Part shown: positions 8,294 through 12,567 of the stretch, in pieces
Numbering within the stretch: the first letter of the stretch is position 1
Layout of the letters: each line of letters starts with the position of its first letter
Source: Halocafeteria seosinensis
Taxonomy: Eukaryota > Sar > Bigyra > Bicosoecida
Length of the DNA: 12,567 nt
Reading direction: 5' to 3'
NCBI GenBank assembly: GCA_001687465.1
Contig: LVLI01000647.1
Location: 1 to 12,567, forward strand
Made by a program: the position numbers and the translations under genes
The notes under the pieces: generated by a model
Told to the model about the DNA's origin: nothing
The model's database searches: none
The model's input: only the letters and a program-made list of their open reading frames with translations

Positions 8294-9586
8294 TCATAAA
8301 CTTGAGAATGGCTCTCCTTCGGCCGGGAGAGTCTTAATCTGCTTTATTATTTCGGATCTGTGGGAACCCCATTTAGATAGTTGCGGGCGGATGTCCGCAG
8401 CGGTGTCATCGAGCTGCAGGAGGAATTCCTCAAGATACAGTAATTCTTTATCCCCGCTGCTGCCATGAAAAGATGAGCATCCTATACCGTTTTCAGGATT
8501 TCTTCGGATATGTTCGGGATCATCATCTACCAGGATTGTACGGTGGACGTCAAAATCAAGCGAAGCAAGGTCTTTGATCAGTTGACCCGTAGATTCTTCA
8601 AGATCACAGGCTGATCTGCAGTAAGTTCTCTTTATCATGCAAGAAAATGGATCAAGATACTTGACTACCGCGTTAGCGTAGCTCGGACGGGAAGCCGTAA
8701 AGATTGAAACGTCAAATTTCTTGCTCAAACGGCTAAGAACACGGTCACAATAGGGGCGCTTACGAAGATATACTGCTAGGTCCTTTCCTTCCCATTCCAC
8801 CGAGAGTGATTTGTGATATCGCCGGGGCTTCTGCAGCTCTAACCATTGCGAGGACATGAAGGTTTGGTCTACATCAGGTATCACGTATCCGCTCTACGTA
8901 CTTTAATAGAAGCCGTAACCAAAGTTTCGTCCAGGCCCAACAGCAAACACAGCCGAGCATGCCCCCACCAATCTGATTGGGTAGATACGTACAGTGATGC
9001 AAGGCGAAAGTATCATGTTGCTGGAAAACATACAGGAGAGCTCATCGCAGTTGCGGTCGTTTCTACCGAGCTTGAGCTCTCCACGGGCGCTACCTGTGTG
9101 TTTGTATCCATACGTGGTATATCAGACTTGAGTGTCTTTTAACCGAGCAATGACGACACAAACGACTGTGTACATACAGGGCATGCCATGCAGGAAATTT
9201 TCCTCCACAACGCACTTATTCTACGTGGTTTTGCCTCTTCGGAGACAGCTTCCGCATCTTCTCGCTGGAGGCAGGCGACGGAAGTGGGGGATGTGGTGGA
9301 ACACGCCGAAAAATCGAACATACCTCTCCCGCAACTCTCTTAAAGGACAGCGACTGGGGACTCATATTTGGAAGACCAAATTCTTCAGAACCTGCACGAA
9401 TGGGCTGCCGCGGCGCCCTTGGTGGCTTATCCATTTGGTAGTGAGCTGCATGAGCCGAGGGTGAGTAGTGAGTGAGACGTCGTTTCCTGTAGTCCAATGA
9501 ATTCAAGTCAGCTTACTTCTCGACTTACATTTGACGGTGGTCTTGTACAAGGGTATTCTTAGATCCCGAGTATCTGGAATGTTCAT
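8294..9586 (-). pseudogene. FCP1/SCP-type phosphatase paralogue without nucleophile
   Basis: Exons 9586-9529, 9445-9324, 9264-9178, 9093-9034, 8972-8902 and 8830-8294 follow the six-exon plan of the copy at 10236-11552, with near-identical phases and intron lengths (83, 59, 84, 61, 71 nt). Exons 1-4 and 6 are clean. Exon 6 alone encodes most of the phosphatase fold: VYLRKRPYCDRVLSRLSKKF, FTAS, LIKDL, VDDDPEHIRRNPENG. Two defects lie in exon 5. The DxDxT motif reads GLDETLV because the first Asp codon GAC is GGC, so the residue that takes the phosphate is missing. Exon 5 is 71 nt against 66 in the paralogue, so splicing at the only visible AG throws the motif and exon 6 out of frame. A weak alternative donor 4 nt downstream of exon 4 would restore the frame. 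It is either a decaying gene or, with that donor, a catalytically dead pseudophosphatase. Confidence 0.75.
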
Positions 9587-10235
9587 TTCTTCACTTGTAT
9601 GGGCTGCAGGGGTTGAGTTTCCCCGACTCGGCTCCGCGCTGCTCATCCTGGATTGCTATGACGATTCGTCGCCCCGACACGCTGCATCCCTTGGGAGGGT
9701 ATGGGCGGAATCTCGTTCCTCCTGTGTCTTAGCTGTATACTGTCAATTCTGAAGCAAATTATCCGACTAAGACAGTCTAGTGACGAAAGCACTAATTGGT
9801 ATCCAATGCAATTATGTGAGATGTGCTGGAGTATCCACTGCGAACTCGGGCCGAGCAACTACAATAACTCCGTTCTCGGCTGGCGCCCACAGTGTGCCCC
9901 ACACCGGTGTGTTCTCAGGTGTGGCATATAGGCCCACATGTACATTCCACCTCAACCTGCTAGTGTGAAGGCTACACAGATACGCATGTCTACTTGGCCC
10001 AGTCATGGACGAAGATACATGCTCCGGAGCACAGGGATGGCCGGAAAGGTAATTCGTCCATATAAGTCACTGAGGGAGAAACAAATTGGCTACATGAGAT
10101 CAATTCCCAAACCACTATGTAGAATTTGAGCTCAGGGACACCTGTACATTTATTTCACCGACATACTGTTTCAGGACAAAGAACTCCGTCCAGGGTTCGT
10201 TCAGTCTGGTGCATACCTAAACTGTGCAAGTACAG
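9587..10235. other. Spacer between phosphatase copies, no gene seen
   Basis: Holds the upstream region of the left phosphatase copy and the 3' flank of the right one. Overlapping short frames occur on both strands (for example 9780-9968 plus, 9812-10006 minus) without motifs or splice chains. I saw no clear similarity to the region upstream of the right copy. Confidence 0.55.
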
Positions 10236-11552
10236 CTAGTTATAATCTTGAGGACACTCCATAACTGGTAGTGACGGCTCTATCTGCTTCATTCTATCGG
10301 CTTTGTTTGCTTGCCACAGTTTAAGTGCAGGTCGGATATCTTCACTGTTGTCATCGAGTTGCATTAGGAACGCTTCGAGATGGAGTAGTTCTTTGTCCCA
10401 ATTGCTTCCTTCAAAAGGCAAACAGAACAGTCCATTATCGGGATGTCGTCGGAAATATTTAGGGGTGTCATCTATCATAATTGTACGGTGAACATCAACA
10501 TTAAGGGAATCCAAATCCTTTATCAAGTGGCCGGTGGACTCCTCGCGTTTGCACGAGTCTCTGTAGTAGCGACGCCTAATCATACAGGAAAACGGATCGA
10601 GATAGTCGATCACCTGGTCAGCGTACGGCTGATGCGATGCTGTAAACACGGATATATCAAATTTCTTGCTTAAGCGACTGAGAAAGCGGTCGCAAAATGG
10701 ACGCTTGCGGAGATATACAGTTAGATCCTTGCCTTCCCAACGTAGCGTCAGAATTTTGTCGTAGTACTTTGGTTTCTGCGTAACAATTATCACCTTACGG
10801 TAAATATACAGCATTAACGCCTAGCGAGCTCTACGCTTACGTGAATGGTGCATCGGACTAAAGTTTCGTCCAAGTCTAAGAGAATGTGGAGCCGACCCAC
10901 TACGCGCTGCAGGAAATGGGAAGGGCAAGTGTTGCTGTACAGTAGTCCACCTAAGTAAGCGTGATTTTACCTCAGTATTCACGCAGTTAACAGACTCCTC
11001 CGCTGCCACGGAAGTAGCACCTGAGAGACCTGAGCTGTCCATCGGTACAACCTGGACCTGCGTGGCGGACATATATATATGGAGAACAGCAAGGGGTCTC
11101 CAAATAGCACTGTGGTACATCAGTGTGGTGCATTTAACTTACTGAGTATTTTCTGCATGATATCCTCCTCCAGATGGTTTTAAGTTTATGAGGTGTTGCT
11201 CCTTCCCGTTGAATTCTCCGCCCGCCCTGAGTTGGCAGCGGTTTGCTCATTGGAGTCAATACAATCGTGAATAAGTTTTGTAGTCCACTTACGTCATTCT
11301 CAAGAGAACTTCTCCCAGAACATGATAATGGAAGTGCTTCCACGTTCTCTCCTTTGAAGAGTGTCCCTCGAGGAGCGTTTGGAGGACTCCTACTGATGAA
11401 GTGGGCTGCGGAAACCGAGAAACCAGGTCGGAGTCGTCGGGCGCTTGCTGAGAGTCATAGAACCATTAATGAAGGCTTCATTTCTTACCTTCTTCTTCTT
11501 TCACGGCCTTAGATTCAGATAGTGGCAAACTCAGTTTTCTCCGGTGGTCCAT
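10236..11552 (-). CDS. FCP1/SCP-type CTD phosphatase (intact copy)
   Basis: Exons 11552-11489, 11405-11293, 11226-11143, 11057-10971, 10906-10841 and 10775-10236 join to 954 nt, 317 residues. The five introns are 83, 66, 85, 64 and 65 nt, all GT...CAG; the first is phase 1 and the rest phase 0. Residues 1-116 are low in recognisable structure (Ser-, Pro- and charge-rich). The FCP homology domain of the HAD superfamily covers about 120-300: LLDLDETLV with nucleophile D127 and acid/base D129, VYLRKRPFCDRFLSRLSKKF, FTAS (T183), LIKDL (K224, third HAD motif), and IMIDDTPKYF (D240, D241, fourth motif). Family members remove phosphate from Ser or Thr through a phospho-Asp intermediate with Mg2+, classically on the RNA polymerase II C-terminal repeat; some act on other proteins. 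The size and single C-terminal domain resemble the small CTD phosphatases more than full-length FCP1, and no BRCT domain is present. The substrate cannot be read from sequence. Confidence 0.9.
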
Positions 11553-11874
11553 TATACACGTGAAATTGATTGTTCAGACTTTCAGAAAGATATTCTTCGG
11601 CCGTCGCACTCTGTGGGCTAAAATTCCTCCTACAAGTGCTCTTTTCTCAATAAGTATGGTATCTTTGAGAAGCGACAAGTTTTATAGCTTGTTCATGGGT
11701 TCAACTTACAATACTGCCTGCGTAGCGTATGGACGGCTCCGCCGGTGGCTGGCTCTTCTTGCTTCTGCGACCACCGACTCTGAACGAGTCCGGACTCCGG
11801 AGTCATAGCACTACCTATTCTATAGCCGAGGATTTACGCACTACAAATCGTTCATACTCTTTCAGAGCTGTACC
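11553..11874. other. Divergent upstream region of the intact phosphatase
   Basis: On the minus side this is the promoter and leader region of the phosphatase. On the plus side it would be the leader of the small Cys-rich model that starts at 11875. A plus-strand frame (11560-11808, 82 codons) has no motif. No TATA-like element stands out. Confidence 0.45.
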
Positions 11875-12175
11875 ATGGAGTGTGGTGGGAAAGAATGCTG
11901 CCCATGGGGCACTCCATACATACCCCGCTGGAGTGAAGAAAAGCTGGTGCCTGTGTGCAACCGCACTGCAACGCGAGAAACCAGAGAAACCAAGAAAACC
12001 AACCAAAGGACCAACGTATATTGCAGTAAGCATGGTATGCTATCTTACACGTAAAACTTTCACTACCTGACTTTCAGAGAGATGGATGAACGGTGGGTGC
12101 CTTGCGCACAACGCTCGCCCAGTGGGCCCCAGACCCACTGTACACGAACTGGAGCCTTGCATAGAGGATCTATGA
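11875..12175 (+). CDS. Possible small Cys-rich protein, two exons
   Basis: Exons 11875-12025 and 12078-12175 join in phase 1 across a 52-nt intron (GTAAGC...TTTCAG) to 83 codons, 82 residues. Seven cysteines: C3, C8, C9, C28, C50, C58, C78. Readable parts are MECGGKECCPWGTPYIPRW, a Thr/Arg/Lys run near 30-46 (RETRETKKTNQRTNVYC), and GGCLAHNARP. Cysteines with a nearby His suggest metal binding or disulfides. A run of R, T and K before a YC recalls the zinc ribbon at the end of piggyBac-type transposases, but the spacing does not fit. The frame is also open upstream to the TAG at 11806-11808, so an earlier exon is possible. I do not recognise it. A minus-strand frame (11815-12033) overlaps. 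Confidence 0.3.
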
Positions 12176-12180
12176 GATAG

Positions 12181-12390
12181 ACCGTGGAATCGCATTCTCC
12201 CTATAATTTTGCATCAAATGGTAAGTCTCGCTTTGTGGTTTCCCACAATCAATATGCCGCATTATTATATACGTCACGCCGTCACATAATGAAGTTCGAT
12301 TTTGGCGCGACTAGCGCGGTTGTGAAGGATTTAAGGATTCTTGAAGATCCTATTTTTCTCTTCATGGCATCAGTGAAGCCCATGCAGTAG
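12181..12390 (+). CDS. Propeller-like reading frame, partial
   Basis: Open from after the TAG at 12178-12180 to the TAG at 12388-12390, 69 codons. The central part SRFVVSHNQYAALLYTSRR then HIMKFDFGATSAVVKDLR has the strand pattern of a beta-propeller blade (hydrophobic strand, aspartate turn, T-x-A-V-V-K-D-L). Strong donor-like sites lie at 12221-12226 (GTAAGT, inside the frame), 12387 (GTAGGT), 12391 (GTAAGT) and 12492 (GTAAGA), so the true exon borders are uncertain and the gene may continue to the right of the window. It is on the opposite strand to the WD40-like piece at 5615-5958 and shows no obvious relation to it. Confidence 0.3.
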   Translation, partial: TVESHSPYNFASNGKSRFVVSHNQYAALLYTSRRHIMKFDFGATSAVVKDLRILEDPIFLFMASVKPMQ

Positions 12391-12567
12391 GTAAGTGGTA
12401 TTGTAATGAGACGAAAAGATAATACAATTCAATGCGGATAGAATTACGGTGGTCGGAAGAATAAAGCTTCGATACAGAGGGCGTAATTAAAGGTAAGACG
12501 TCCGGGTCCACACTCACGCGCGCTTTTTGCTCCCTTCCCCTCGTTTTGGTGGGCTTTCCCTTTCCCA
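12391..12567. other. Right end of window, unresolved
   Basis: Contains two donor-like GTAAG sites on the plus strand (12391 and 12492) and a pyrimidine-rich stretch (12526-12563) that could precede an acceptor outside the window. No exon could be assigned. Confidence 0.4.

Noticed and set aside
11067-11080. ATATATATAT run as a promoter TATA element
   Set aside because: It lies inside intron 3 of the intact phosphatase gene and is a simple dinucleotide run.
11815-12033. Minus-strand hydrophobic frame (LVGFLGFSGFSRC)
   Set aside because: Antisense to the Cys-rich model. The apparent hydrophobicity comes from reading a repetitive AAACCA-rich stretch backwards.

Overview
This is eukaryotic nuclear DNA. 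The convincing genes are split by short introns (about 49-85 nt) with GT-AG borders. Donors are mostly GTAAGT, GTAAGC, GTATGT or close variants, and most acceptors are CAG. Base composition looks roughly balanced. The gene content (R2R3-type Myb protein, CTD-type HAD phosphatase, eukaryotic protein kinase, WD40-like pieces) and tiny introns suggest a unicellular or otherwise compact eukaryote. I cannot fix the lineage: fungi, several algae and several protists all fit. No rRNA, tRNA, CRISPR array or bacterial operon was seen.

Layout from left to right. Positions 1-420 hold the tail of an unidentified split gene on the minus strand. About 970-2600 and 3350-5010 are two diverged copies of one block, each with a four-exon Myb gene on the minus strand. 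The right copy (3296-4522) splices into an intact 346-residue protein. The left copy (about 970-2196) is a pseudogene with several frameshifts, stops and a damaged splice donor. Positions 5000-6690 hold only weak signals: a short WD40-like two-exon piece and a minus-strand open frame. A complete three-exon protein kinase lies at 6695-7867 on the plus strand. A second tandem pair follows on the minus strand, six-exon genes for an FCP1/SCP-type phosphatase. The copy at 10236-11552 is intact (317 residues, DLDET present). The copy at 8294-9586 has lost the nucleophilic Asp (GLDET) and has an exon whose length breaks the frame. The right end has a possible small Cys-rich two-exon gene and a propeller-like reading frame.

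Both pairs show the same pattern. Two copies are head to tail on the minus strand, the copy that is upstream in transcription is intact, and the downstream copy is decaying. Exon-intron structure is kept in every copy, so the duplications were made at DNA level and not by retroposition. A kinase, a phosphatase and a transcription factor are neighbours here, but nothing in the sequence shows that they act together.

All gene models were spliced by eye. Single-letter frames were checked at the exon joins, but no database search, alignment score or splice-site model was run.
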